Shown: positions 10,958-22,949 of the stretch, in pieces | Layout: every line of letters starts with the position of its first letter | Numbering within the stretch: the first letter of the stretch is position 1 | NCBI GenBank assembly: GCA_027605045.1 | Contig: JAQFWX010000103.1 | Location: 1-64,000, forward strand | Length of the DNA stretch: 64,000 nt | Direction: 5' to 3' | Source of the DNA: Phallus indusiatus | Taxonomy: Eukaryota; Basidiomycota; Agaricomycetes; Phallales; Phallaceae | Notes under the pieces: generated by a model | The model's database searches: none | What the model was told of the DNA's origin: nothing | The model's input: only the letters and a program-made list of their open reading frames with translations | Program-made: the position numbers and the translations under genes

Positions 10958-13900
10958 TCAAGAGAAATACTATAAATTAGAAGATTAATCATGATCGCGT
11001 GCAGATCTAACAAAAAAAAACTTGCCATCAAATTCGCCGCTTGGGTATGAATTGGTTTGAAGGCCTGCTTGTAGGCCATCAGATTTGAGCTTTGATCTGT
11101 GTGACCGCTGGCAGTCTCCAAACCAATCGTACCCTGCGGGTCAAAGTGATTCTTGGCGCGAGAGCAGACAATATCTGCGTCTGGGGGAACGAAATAATAT
11201 ATCAGTATAGTTCAAAAGACGACAAAGACACCTACAATAAACTGGTGCAGGAATTGATACAGATCGCGTGGAGCGGGCATATACATGGCAAAGAGCGAAA
11301 GAAAGCTGTTGCAATGCGTCAGGAGAAAAGTTATTCTCATCAAGGAGCACGTTGTAGTGTGCAGGACGAGAAGTTCCAAGAAGTCCAGCATGACTTTGCA
11401 AATAGTAGTCGAATTCCGTAGGGTGTGCGATTTCTCGATCTATGACGGTACCGGCTCGACAATTTCCACTGTTATCCGAGTCCATTTTGTTGTTGGTATT
11501 AGGGAAGAAACGAACATGGTGACGCTAATAAAAACCACCGCTTAATATGGATCAAATGGGAATATGCTTTGGCGCGACTTACTTTCCCAACGACTATCAC
11601 GGTGATCTTGGGAGTAATTCCCGCTTTCAGAATATCAGCACAAGCCTCTACAAGATTTAGCGTACATGTGCCCTCTGAACGAGTAGTAAAGCAACAGTAA
11701 CTCACCTCTGATTTGTGGAACCTCCTCGTCTAATACTTGTTTGAATTGACCTTCTGACACACCATCACTGCCCCACGCGTCAGTGGACTCGGACGATAAT
11801 AACGGAAATAAAGGACGAACCGGAAGTAAAGAATCCTACGCGGATAGGCACCGCTGTTGAGAGTACGACGGTGATATTGGAGGTACCTTTGAACAAGTCA
11901 ATTAGTTAGAAATGTTTGAAAATCTAGCGAGCTTTAACTCACATAGTAATGATTTCCTGGGTCATCGTTTTCAGATCCTGGATTATTTCAACTCGGGATT
12001 CTTGTACAGAACACTTTGCAACATATTTCGCAGTTTCGGGATCAACGTTTCCAACTAGCGACGTGAAAGACGGTTTTCCTTCAGAGCCTGGAGGTGGATG
12101 AATTACATCAGCACCTAAAAACAACGCAGTTAGACCGGTTTTTTCATCCTCGACGAAAGGAAAGTTATGTCACTTACCCAAAACCAGCGCAGGCTGACTC
12201 GGATCCGTCAAACTTGGAACATCCTGGGCCATGGGAACGCAATTTACCCCACCCAATTTGACATTCAATCTAGTCGGTTTGTAAGTTAATCGTTTGACCG
12301 TACCAACAACAAGAAATACCCACTTCAGGCACACATTGGCAAAGTATTGAGCATTGCCTCGGGAACACTATACAATTTAAGCACGTCATTTCATTTTTGA
12401 AAATACCGACGATACCGTACCTTCGAGGCTTTCAAACATTGAGAGGCAACCCCGGCCTTAAGACGAGAATTAAAATGTGCCTCAATTGTCAAGAATCAGA
12501 AGTTTACTCACGACGCAGTCTCCGAAACTATATCAAATAGAAAAGATCAAATTATGACGACAGAAGAATGGAAATAACTGAAGACGTACTGTTTGACGCC
12601 AGTGTATATATCAGACGCATTCTCAGGTAACACAACGACTATCAAACCGGGCCATTGACCCCGCCCAATCTGTTTCCTGAATTCACCACCAGCGCCTTGG
12701 AGCAGCTACACCCGAGCGACATTAAAAAAATCCAACTCTCCTAGACAGGGTTGACAACTCACAGTACGGATTGACCCCTGCGGATTGAGATAGGTCATAT
12801 ACTGACGAATCGAGTGAGAAAATGAGCAAGAAACATAACACAGCAAACAGCTTACAGGGCTATTGTTTAAGCCATTAATACCTACATACGACGGTTAGTA
12901 CAAAAGCCTGAAAATGACGTAAAGCTCAAACGCACCAACGTCCTGAGCGGCGCGGACCAGCGAATTAATAACGTGATCGGCAGTTTGTTGATTAAAACGG
13001 TTCTGCCTTTCGAAAATGACTAACATCCATCCCGCCGGGACATTACCCGGGATGTAGAACTTTTTATCACGCTAAACAACAGAAATAAATCAACTGCGAA
13101 CGAAATTATCCTGCGTAAAGAAAATCTTACCATGTTCCATTGCCTAGCGAAGAAAATAGTGAAAATTAGAATATTCGGTCTCCTAGTTGTAAAAAAATCA
13201 TACCCGTTTTCTGGTTTCTGTAAGGTGATCAATCAAACTAAAAAAGTACGTGAATACCAAAATTTTACATACAACGTTCCGTTGTTTCGCTCCACCATAA
13301 ACAAGTGTAGGCCCGTTCAGAACACGGGCGGGAACACTCTTCGGTCCTTGATTAACAGTGACCTTCATTCCGAAGGACTTCAAATATTCCGACTCATCGT
13401 ATTCAAGTACAGATAAACCGTTCCTTATGCTGTTTAGCCTGGGGGTGTTTGAGAATCAGACGACGCATTGCGCAAGTAGCATTTAGTGTCAGAAACCACT
13501 TACCTATCCTGTGGCTTTTGCGTCGAAAACATCAAAACATCTCGAGTCTTCTCCGGAGGGACTTGTTTTCTCATAATCTGCCCCGCCGGGACGACGCACA
13601 ACTCGAGCGGCATCAATGCTCCCGAGCCAACTTCAACGCATGGTAGGTTGGGAAATTGCAAGGGACGACGATATGTTTGTCTAAAGTAATTCTGTGACAT
13701 ATGAGTATCTCAGCGGTCTGCACCTGAGAAAATTAACTGTACCGCAACCGTGATCGTCCCTTCATCTCGCATTTGGAACGTAATTTGCGCCGCGCTTTGT
13801 GCCGTAATTTTCTTGATAACGCGGAGAACTTGTCCGCTAGTATGAGTCGTATAAATCCTCAGACCTGACAAGAAACGCTGCAGGCGAACTTGGTCGCGTT

Positions 13901-15223
13901 GAGCATAACCCCCTTGAGGGGTCAACTCTTGCGGATTCTGACGACCGAGGTGACTGAGACAAAGGCTTATTAAAGGGCCTTCTTTGTACCTAAAAGGAAA
14001 CAATCAGTTGTCGAAGAATATCATGACAGGAATTTGACTTGACTGACATGGTTCCGGTAGAAATGTCTAAATTAATCCACATTTGATTCCCTCCAGGTCT
14101 TATGGATCTTGAAGCCGTGACGTTAATACGCAATTTTCCACAGTCAGTTTTTATAAACATACTGGAAATAACCTCTCCATAAAACAATTCCTCCTCCGAT
14201 ATCCCTTTGTTCTCTGTCAGTGAAAAACGCTGCGCCACAAATAAGAATGGGAGTGAGACGGAAAAAAATACAACTATTAAGACGTACATCTGACATTGAA
14301 CGGGTATTTGCTGTTTTATGTGTAACGTTACTTGAGAAACATTGTTTGAAGAAGGTGATATTATGGGCTCACGAGATCGGAGTCATACGAATGACTACAT
14401 TAAGAGCGGTTATGGCAGTCAAGACCGCGTTATCATGCGACTGGCGGCCCTGCAAAAAACCTTCAAGGACCCTACATAGATGATCACGTTTGAACAATGG
14501 TATATAAAAAAATTAGAACAAAGAAATTGATGCGCACTCTGGGTTGATTTCCGCCACTTTCGTGAGGCGAACTTTGTATTCCTTGTTCGAACTAGTTCCG
14601 GCAGGGATCAATACTACCTTGAACTAACAGAAAGGGAAATTATGAGAAAATGTGTTAAAGTGGGATGCCTCGGAAGCTTTTACCTCTTGGGAATCCTGGC
14701 CCTGGAGGGGGAGGGCCCTAATTGCGAAAATATTTTTGCGACCGTCGTAGACTGCGCGGGGGTTGAAAATATCGGGATTGGACCTTTGCAACTCCCTTAT
14801 GATTTCCAAGTTGAGCCTGGGCGGCAAGCTCTTGTCGGCGGAGCCAATGACTACACAACAAAGAAAAACCATTAATTAGAAACCGGGGACAATCGCCCGA
14901 AGCCTTAATACAACAAAGGGAGGTGTGTGCGTACCGACTAGATAAGATAGATTTGAGCGAAAACGGGGTCAAGGTGGAAAACAAAGGGAGTAAATTGGAG
15001 ACTGACCGTCATAGTGATGAATTATGTTGTTGGGAATGGTGACCGGAAAATGATTTGTGGCAACTGTCGTGCCACGCCCAGCGGTTCCCCAGCCAGGACG
15101 ACGAACACCAATGGTAGTGACGTGCGACCTGATTTGGGGGCCGGCACCTGCTTGCTGGCCGGGGTGGAAGGGAATGCGAGGGCCCTGTTGTTGGCGGGGG
15201 CCCTGTTGTTGACGGGGAGGCAT
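10958..15223 (-). CDS. AGO1: Argonaute (small-RNA guided slicer)
   Basis: This is a full-length eukaryotic Argonaute spread over many small exons. The start at 15221-15223 gives a Gln/Arg/Gly/Pro-rich head ([16 protein letters not shown]), then the ArgoN motif [19 protein letters not shown]. The PAZ-linker region carries [20 protein letters not shown] and [14 protein letters not shown]. The Piwi domain has [15 protein letters not shown] (first Asp), [10 protein letters not shown] (the Glu finger), [12 protein letters not shown] (second Asp, joined across an intron) and [19 protein letters not shown], where the fourth catalytic position is Asp rather than His. The tetrad is therefore DEDD and slicing should be possible. 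The C-terminus is the canonical hydrophobic tail ANLMYFS. It is reached only by removing an intron at 10970-11025 that starts GCAAGT, a GC-AG intron. The gene is expected to act in cytoplasmic RNA silencing against transposons. Confidence 0.96.
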
Positions 15224-15655
15224 ATGAGCGACGATTCAGAGACAATACGGTGGAAGGTAGAGAGGAGATTGAGGGAAAGGGTAGGAGGAGTGGACAAAGA
15301 ACAAGATGCAGGTGGCAGCCAGGGGAGCTTATATACGCATTCGCTCACACGGTGATTCGAGTGACGATCGTGTCCCAATCAGGACAGTCACAGATGTCCA
15401 ATCGATTGACCCGTTTTCCCGGATTATCTAATTGAGAGGACCGTAATAGAATAGACGCCGCTGAGCGCTGAACGGGGGCCGGTGACAGCCAGTGACAGAC
15501 GTCCGGCAATTAGGACAACGGAAGCGAATTGGGCCATTCAACGTGTTTTCTGCTAGCGGGGTGCGTGCTATTTTCTTTCCTTTCTGTTTTCTTTTTCACA
15601 GGCTTAATTATTTTTTAATTTTCTCTTTCTTTCTTTCGCTCTCTTCTCTTTCTTC
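15224..15655. promoter_or_regulatory. Divergent promoter region, Argonaute / polytopic membrane gene
   Basis: The 432 bases between two divergent start codons must carry both promoters. On the plus strand a pyrimidine-rich tract (about 15575-15650, mostly T and C) runs directly up to the ATG at 15656. Such tracts are common before basidiomycete transcription starts. Confidence 0.5.
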
Positions 15656-18422
15656 ATGGCGTGCACAGCAGGCGACATCATTGACTCGAATGATCCTGCG
15701 GTCCTGGAGTTTGTCCACCATCCTTCCTTGTACGTATGGTCCATATGATCCATATCCCATGTATTATTAAATTCATTATCTCTTTTCTAGCCGCTCCGTT
15801 GCATCCTTCTTCATCGCATTCGTGTTCGTCCTCGCAGTCCGCTATCTGGTCCACCTCCCCTTATCAATATTCCGCCGTCTGAACCATGTCCTTTTTGGGC
15901 GCACACGTTCAACAAGTCCAACCGTCTCGACGTCTACGGAGAAAGTCCAGGGCTGGTTGACCAGCACAACAAGCCTCACCCTTCTGTCTATGAATTCGGT
16001 CCTTAGTAATCTCGGTCTGGGACTCACTCTCTGTTTTGGCCTCGCAAGTCTCGCCCAATTCGGTTCCCTACTCGTATTCAGTCGGCATGATTTGCCAGCG
16101 TGTGGTCCGTCTCTTACCCATATACCTTCTGCCTAGTGTCATGTACATTGACCGCCCACTTTCTTTTGTTCAATATCCAGCTTTTGTCGTCGCTTGGACC
16201 GGCATCGCAACCCAAACCGCGAAGTTACTTGGTCTATTGAGTCTTAGCTTTGACCTCCGTCGTTTGCGTATACAGCGATGGGAATCCTATTTGATGTGGA
16301 GCCTGTTAGCTGCTGCGTTCGGTACAGTTCACTATTTACATTCACACTGAACTTGTTCTCATTCCATATCAAGTCGTCATGTTTGTATCCAACGCCGTTG
16401 ACGTCGGAACTTTAAGGTCAGTCAACGTCGCACGATCCCCTTCGGAATTTCTTGGTTAATTTATTGTCATGGCTCAACACAGAGGTCTGCCGAATTCATC
16501 AACTGATGCTATATGTTTCCGCGAAAGGCAAGTTCTTGATCTGCGTTATCTTCATTCGGTAGTTATAACCGTTGCCGTCGTTAGACACATCGGAACCGGT
16601 GCCGCGACTGTTGCTATCAATGTTCTCCTCGAGTTATATTGCATATCACGAACGCTGTACTGTCTGGTTCCTGGCTTTTTGTATCCAAGACACAAATTCG
16701 AGGCCTTGCTTGACATTCGCGTTGCCCGCTCTGTCAGCTTATTAGCCCTCGAAATTGCCACCGCGCCCCAAATGTTCGCCTTTTTCGGAGTATTGACAGA
16801 TTCAATTCCATCATCATTGTTGACTGTCTTTGTCCTCGGTAAAGTTTAACACTAGTCCTGATTCGTGTTCTGTTCTAGTACTGATCGTGATCGTTTTCAT
16901 TTTCTTAGAGGCTTTCAATCATCATTCCCCCTTTTCCAGAACACCCCCGACGGCCTCAATTCCGATGACTCGACCAGGATCAACGTATTCGCGCTCAACA
17001 ATTGAGATACGAAAGATGTCATCAACTCACTCTTTACAGCAGATCTCTCATCCTTTTGCGGCGCGGGCTCTTCTTGACGAAACGCCTGAGAGTGAAGATT
17101 GGCCTGCATCTGCTGCTGCAGCACCTCAGTTCCCCGAACCGACCTTGATTAGAAACGCCTCGGGTAGTAGCCATCGGACTATCAATAACTTCCTTGCTCC
17201 TCCAGCCGCGAATTCCAATAGGCGTACATCTGGTCTAAGTGAAGCTGACTCCGACGTATCCCGGAGTGTTAAAAATGCCGTACTCGGCTTCGCTTTCCGG
17301 AGGAGAGATAGTGGGAGAGGATCGTTTACCACTGTTCCTGCAAGAACTGCGAAAGCCGAATTGATACTTCTCACCAAGTCCCGGAATCCTATCCAATCAT
17401 TACCCATGTCCCCAATTACTCCCGCTAGCCAGCAGCAGCCTCATATCGAGATTACTCTGGCTGACAATGACATTCGACCTTCCGCCGAAGACTCCCCGCC
17501 GAGCAGACCGAGCCCTACTCCCAGTCCTAGAGTAAGTGATATTACCGGTTTGGATAGCAGCTCTTCTTCAAGAAGGGGAACATTGTCGATCTCAACTTCT
17601 ACAACAACAACGACATCTGGCGCGTCTAACAAGTCGGTTCCGAGTTCAGCTGGTCTTCCTGTGAGTCAGAATAGAAGTCTTCCTTCGGATCCTCGTTCGT
17701 CACTTCATCTTACCCCGATCACTCCTGCGGCCCCACCTCTGTCATCCCAACGTGCTTCTACTGACTCGAGTGAATGGAAATATGATGCCTATTTGGTACC
17801 CGAACATGAGCTAAGACGTGCTTCCTATACCTCACGCGAAACGGAAGGTCATTCCAGTTCGTCGTCTTTTGTCGTGGGTACTTCTACCCCAGTCTCGGGA
17901 GGACAGCAAGAACCCCTCAGTTCTTCGGGACCGTCCATGAGTCACCATCACCACAATACGCAGCGGTTCTCCGCACCTCTTCCACCTGCGGATGATGATC
18001 TTTCTATTGTATACGAAGCTTCGCATGAAGATTCCGATTCGTTGGTTCCACCGTCCCGACCCGCGCGCCCCAGTACATTTACTTTCGGACAGCCGTTACA
18101 GGTTTTGACGGTGGATTTCGGGAACACCCTTAGTGATGTTATTGGGCAAGCTGAAGCTGAACGTTCGGGCGCCGCTCTTTTTGCCACAAGCGATGAAGCT
18201 CACGATGGTGAAGACGTTCGTGGGATTAGAGAAGACATGTTCGTGGCAGGTGGGATAGGTCGTCCTATTGCTACCCCGATTGGGGTACCAGAGGACGTGG
18301 AAGGTCAACCGCGAAATGGATCCGGTTCAGGCTCCGGGAGTGAAGATGTTTCCAGAGACAATGCATTCCAAATTTCTCTCCAAGGACAGATTCAACAATC
18401 AGGTTTTGGAAACTACTTTTAA
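15656..18422 (+). CDS. Polytopic membrane protein with long Ser/Pro-rich cytosolic tail, function unknown
   Basis: Exon 1 (15656-15728) encodes MACTAGDIIDSNDPAVLEFV and splices to FRSVASFFIAFVFVLAVRYL. I count about seven hydrophobic segments. They include LGLGLTLCFGLASLAQFG, AFVVAWTGIATQTAKLLG, YLMWSLLAAAFGT, VVITVAVVRHIGTGAATVA, SLLALEIATAPQMFAFF and LLIVIVFIFLEAF. The last exon (from about 16880) then encodes roughly 500 residues of low-complexity Ser/Pro/Thr sequence with acidic patches and a short His run, ending QQSGFGNYF. A seven-helix body with a long phosphorylatable tail recalls a receptor or channel, but I recognise no family motif and name no function. The exon joins in the 16.1-16.5 kb part are uncertain. 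It is transcribed divergently from Argonaute. Confidence 0.7.
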
Positions 18423-18686
18423 TTTTTACAATACTATACATAATAATCTTTCTACCATCTGTACTACAAGTTTATTTTTTTTTCACAACTTGTTATTCTG
18501 TCTTGTATAATATCTTTTTCTTATTCTTTTTACTGCTAGGTCCGATAAAGTTAATTAATATTTATTTTGACGTGGTGGTGTTGTTCTACCACCTCCTATC
18601 AATACGCTGAGCGTCAACGTCAGGCAACTTTCCTCTAGACTATCACCACGTCCGAGTCCTCGCTTTTGGTTTCTTTTCCCAAGGGA

Positions 18687-20420
18687 ATGCTCCAAACTGT
18701 ATTATTATTGATTTCATTATCACTTTCACTTTCATTCGCGACATCTTCACATTCAACGCCATCACCGGGCCTCAGAGATACAAGTAATGATGGGCATAAT
18801 CAATACTATTACGGTGATCCGTCGGATGCACAAATCATACAGAGACCCAGATCGCTTTCATTCGAACACCGGCATCTTCACAAAGTGACAAGTACAGGTC
18901 AAATTCTGCTCGCAGATGTCAAAGACGATGTTGTTCATTTTGAAGCATCTGAGGATGATGAACCTCTTTCTATTTTAACGCGGACGATAAACGTACCTCG
19001 ACCTGTCTCGTTCGAGTCCTTTATGCAGCAGCGCCGTCTGACCAAATCCCACGGAAAGGATAACGGCTGTTCAAATACTGCCTTGATATCGGAACAGCAC
19101 CGAGATAGTAGTGCCATTTGGACTGAAGAACCTCTCGAAGCTCCCGATATTACCGATCGACAAACACTCCTAAGCTTGGCTAAGATGACTCGGAATGCAT
19201 ATCTCGATATCAGCGACAACAGTACAGAAGAATGGTACGTGGTGGACGGTTGGAATAAGGTGCGCGAATTTCCGTTCTCCTTAGTTAGGTCGGATTTGAC
19301 TTGTTTGTTCTTGCCAGACGTTTCCCTTCGGCTGGGAGGAGAATGCGGACGGTTTACGCGGGCATATTTCTGTAACTGCAGATAACAAAACTGTCATCAT
19401 CGCCATTAAAGGAACGTCGCTTACTTTTCTGGGTGGAGGGGGCCCAACAGCCAAACGCGACAAACTCAACGATAATATCTTGTTTTCATGCTGTTGCGCC
19501 GCTATCGATTTCACATGGATACCCGTCTGCTCTTGTTCTCTTTCCATATTTGGGAATCTATGCAATCAAACATGTTTGGAAGAAAGTTTATTAGATGAGA
19601 GCTTATTTTACTCCACTGCCGTGGTATGTACTATCTTAACTTTCTTCGCGAAAGCTTTAATTAATATTTCTTTGACAGGATTTATACCACAATGTCTCGA
19701 CCATTTACCCTAATGCCACTATCTGGACAGTCGGTAAAGTGACAATTCATTAAATGGATGGCCTTTCCCCTCAACCCCTATCTCTTAGGGCACTCACTGG
19801 GAGGTGCACTGGCTTCGTTAGTAGCGCTGACTTTTGGACTCCCATCTGTCACATTTGAATCCCCAGGTGAACGAAAAGCTGCCGAACGTCTTCGTTTACC
19901 ATTACCAGTACGTGTGCATGCAGTTTGTATATATCCCGACAAAGGTCTTACATCTTCGCGTTTAGCCTTCAACAAACCATATCACCCATGTGTATCACAC
20001 CGCAGATCCAATTCCGATGGGAACCTGCAACGGAATGTTTTCAGCGTGTGGAATAGCAGGATATGCAATGGAAACCAGGTTGGATTAATTCTATATGCAT
20101 AACTCCACTCCGTTGTTCTCAACATCATTTTTAGCTGCCATCTCGGCCAGACCATAGTCTACGACACCGTGACTGAACTAGGATGGCAAGTAGATGTGCG
20201 GACCCACCCTATCAAGATCATTGTGGAGAAACTATTGAGCGAGAAATGGCCATGGAAGGGTATTCCTGGCCTGCCCAGTTTACCTGGTTATGACCCTGTT
20301 CCTAAGGCGAAACCACAAGAAGATTGTATAGTACGTGAAACCCCCCTTGTACACTCCCCTTCTGCCCCTGAATCATTGCAGGAATGCTATCAATGGGATT
20401 ACGTCTCCGATCTACCATGA
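18687..20420 (+). CDS. ATG15: Autophagy-related phospholipase ATG15
   Basis: This is a class-3 lipase that breaks down autophagic-body membranes in the vacuole. The ATG at 18687 gives a signal anchor ([17 protein letters not shown]). Family blocks follow in order: [29 protein letters not shown] (after an intron whose acceptor is CCAG near 19317), [26 protein letters not shown] and the Cys-rich [16 protein letters not shown]. The nucleophile elbow is [19 protein letters not shown], then comes the second conserved block [16 protein letters not shown] with the catalytic Asp, then [18 protein letters not shown] with the likely catalytic His. Introns near 19660-19750, 19900-19960 and 20080-20140 must be removed to join these. 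The C-terminus is a Pro-rich tail. All three catalytic residues are present, so the protein should be active. Confidence 0.95.
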
Positions 20421-20857
20421 AACTATTTACCTTTTTTTTTGGTTACGTTTTTCCGGGGTACATATTGGCTCTTTGTATTTTATATGTATGTAAATCACAA
20501 TCCTAGCTGTCGCTGCCAATCGTCCCGGACAGTAGATGCAATAATGCTTCTTTATACATCTAATTAACTATATATAACCTTACGTACTTTATTGTTGTAT
20601 TTGTTTCATAAATATGAATTGTTGTCTCATACAAAGTCGACCGTCGAAAATATTGTACAACACTCCAGTCATGATGGCACGATGATCATCCGGCAAAGCG
20701 ACAAGCCGAGTTGGTCGATCCGAAGTTCTACACCAAAAAATCAACAGCAGTGACTCATTTCTTGCATTCTGCGTTCAATGTCTTTTTGATCATCTTCTAA
20801 TATCGCAAGGGAAATCATCATTCATCAGATTACTTCCCGCAGCATTCTACATTGAAG
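20421..20857. other. Intergenic, ATG15 3' end and PRO1 promoter
   Basis: This is an AT-rich stretch of about 440 bases between two tandem plus-strand genes. A T-run at 20431-20440 and several AT-rich patches fit a polyadenylation region. No gene is seen. Confidence 0.4.
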
Positions 20858-22449
20858 ATGAAAAAAGCATTCACTATTGTGATAAAACTAGGCACTTCAT
20901 CTATCGTCGACGAAGCGACACACCAACCTTTACTCTCTATCTTAAGTTCGGTCGTTGAGACGGTTTTAAAACTAAGGCAAGATGGTCATAAAGTCGTCAT
21001 TGTCAGTTCAGGTGCTATCGGGGTTGGATTAAAAAGAATGGGGATGAAAGGAAAACCCAAAACCCTTGCTGGACACCAGGTTTGTACGTTTTTATCTCCT
21101 TCATGATTGAATGTGAATGGAACCGTGGGTTTGTCCGACTTTAATTCTTTTTTTATTCATATGACAGGCTTTAGCTGCGATTGGGCAAGGTCGACTCATT
21201 GCTCTTTGGGATGATCTATTCGGACATGTCGACCAACCCATAGCCCAGATTCTGCTTACTCGCGGGGACATCTCTGAGGTATGTATGCTCAATAAAGCAA
21301 GAGGCCGCGCATTTCTGAGTTATGAAACATAGCGCACGAGATATTTGAATGCTGTCAATACCTTCACCGAGTTATTGGCTATGGGTGTTGTACCCATCGT
21401 GAACGAGAACGACACCGTCTCAGTCAGAGTAAGTCCGTCAACTATCAAGAGCCCTTTCAGGTTAATTGAAGACACCAAGGAAATAAAATTCGGAGATAAT
21501 GACACGTTGTCAGCGATTACAGCTTCGATGTTACACGCTGATTACTTGTTTCTTCTTACTGATGTCGACGCGTTATATACAAACAACCCTCGGAAAGATC
21601 CATCCGCCAAAGCTATCGACACTGTTCCTTCTGTCAGTGCGATCAGAGCACAAGGTAAGATGTCAACTTTCAAGGACTACCCCACACATCTCATACTCCC
21701 CGATATCAGTGAATACCGCTTCTCTCGGGTCCAAGTTAGGAACAGGCGGGATGGAAACCAAGCTCATCGCAGCAGAAATAGCAACTGGAGCAGGAACAGC
21801 AACAATAATAACTAGCAGCAGAAACCCTGCTAATCTGCTTCAAATCATAGAATACAACGCAGGCGATCTGACAGTTCGATCGACGATGCCTCGACCCGCT
21901 CACACCATCTTTCTACCAGTCTCACCGCCCCTACGAGATCTCAAATCGTGGACGTTCCATACTCTCACACCAGCGGGTACGGTCGTTATCGATGCTGGAG
22001 CGCATATCGTGTTATCGCGACGCGACTCAGGAGGCCGTTTACTTCCAGCCGGTGTCGTCGACGTTCATGGAGCGTTCGCATCAGGTCAAGCTGTGAAAAT
22101 TGCTATTCGGCAACCAAAGTCGAAGGAAGCAAACCCAGAGACGGTATCCACGGAACACGAGCAACACCAAAAAACGAACGACTCTCCCGTCACCTGTCCT
22201 TCTTCGCCGCGATTAATGCCGATTCTTTCGCTGACTTCGTCAATAGCTTCTCTCGAGCCTTTGACGAGAGCTAATTCTCTCAACGACATCAATGCTGCTG
22301 CGCAGATCCCCGATGTAGTTTTTACAGATGTGAAGACGCCAATTGAGACAGAAAATGACGATTTAACATGGGAACTCATTGAAGTAGGACGAGGGTTGGC
22401 TAATTACAATTGGGCGGAAATCAAGAAAGTAAAAGGACTCAAAAGGTAA
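20858..22449 (+). CDS. PRO1: Glutamate 5-kinase (gamma-glutamyl kinase)
   Basis: The enzyme phosphorylates glutamate in the first step of proline synthesis. The start is ATG at 20858 ([16 protein letters not shown]). The amino-acid-kinase fold is clear: [18 protein letters not shown], then [19 protein letters not shown] after a first intron, [27 protein letters not shown] after a second intron, and [12 protein letters not shown]. These are followed by [35 protein letters not shown] and, after a third intron, [20 protein letters not shown]. The C-terminal third (from about [16 protein letters not shown]) is a PUA domain, usual for this enzyme. A Ser/Thr-rich insertion of about 100 residues interrupts its end. 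The acidic C-terminus includes [18 protein letters not shown]. The gene looks intact. Confidence 0.96.
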
Positions 22450-22949
22450 AGCTTTTTCCTAGTGCCTGTCTTGTCGCTTTGCAATTGACGTCTTCATAGT
22501 TCATATATTTCAAATTTACTTGGTTATGCTGATTCTGAATATGTCGTCGAAAATATCACCATACGTATACCACCATACATCTAGAAGTGCATTTGTAATA
22601 GCATAGATTTTGGCTAAAAGTTTTCATATATACCATAATCGTCAGTATCTGATCCTCAGCACTGATTAAATAAAAGTAGTGTATATCGTATACTAGGCAA
22701 ATAAGAAGTCTACTTAAAAGAAACAACAAAATTCATCTTTAGTGTTGATATGGTGAATGGGTGCCAATGACCTTGTAAGTACATACAAGTAGAGATGCCG
22801 GTGTGTGGAGAAAATGCTGATTACGATTATTGAGGACAAACATCAAGAAATAAAAGGACAAAGATTAGAGAGAGAGGAAAAGAAAAATGAGTAATCTTTC
22901 AGTAGAAAATGCTAATGCAATGGGAACACGCTAACCACCTTTGGTTCAA
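22450..22949. other. Convergent 3' regions of PRO1 and KCS1
   Basis: About 500 AT-rich bases lie between two convergent stop codons. This is expected to hold both polyadenylation regions; no gene is seen. Confidence 0.45.
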
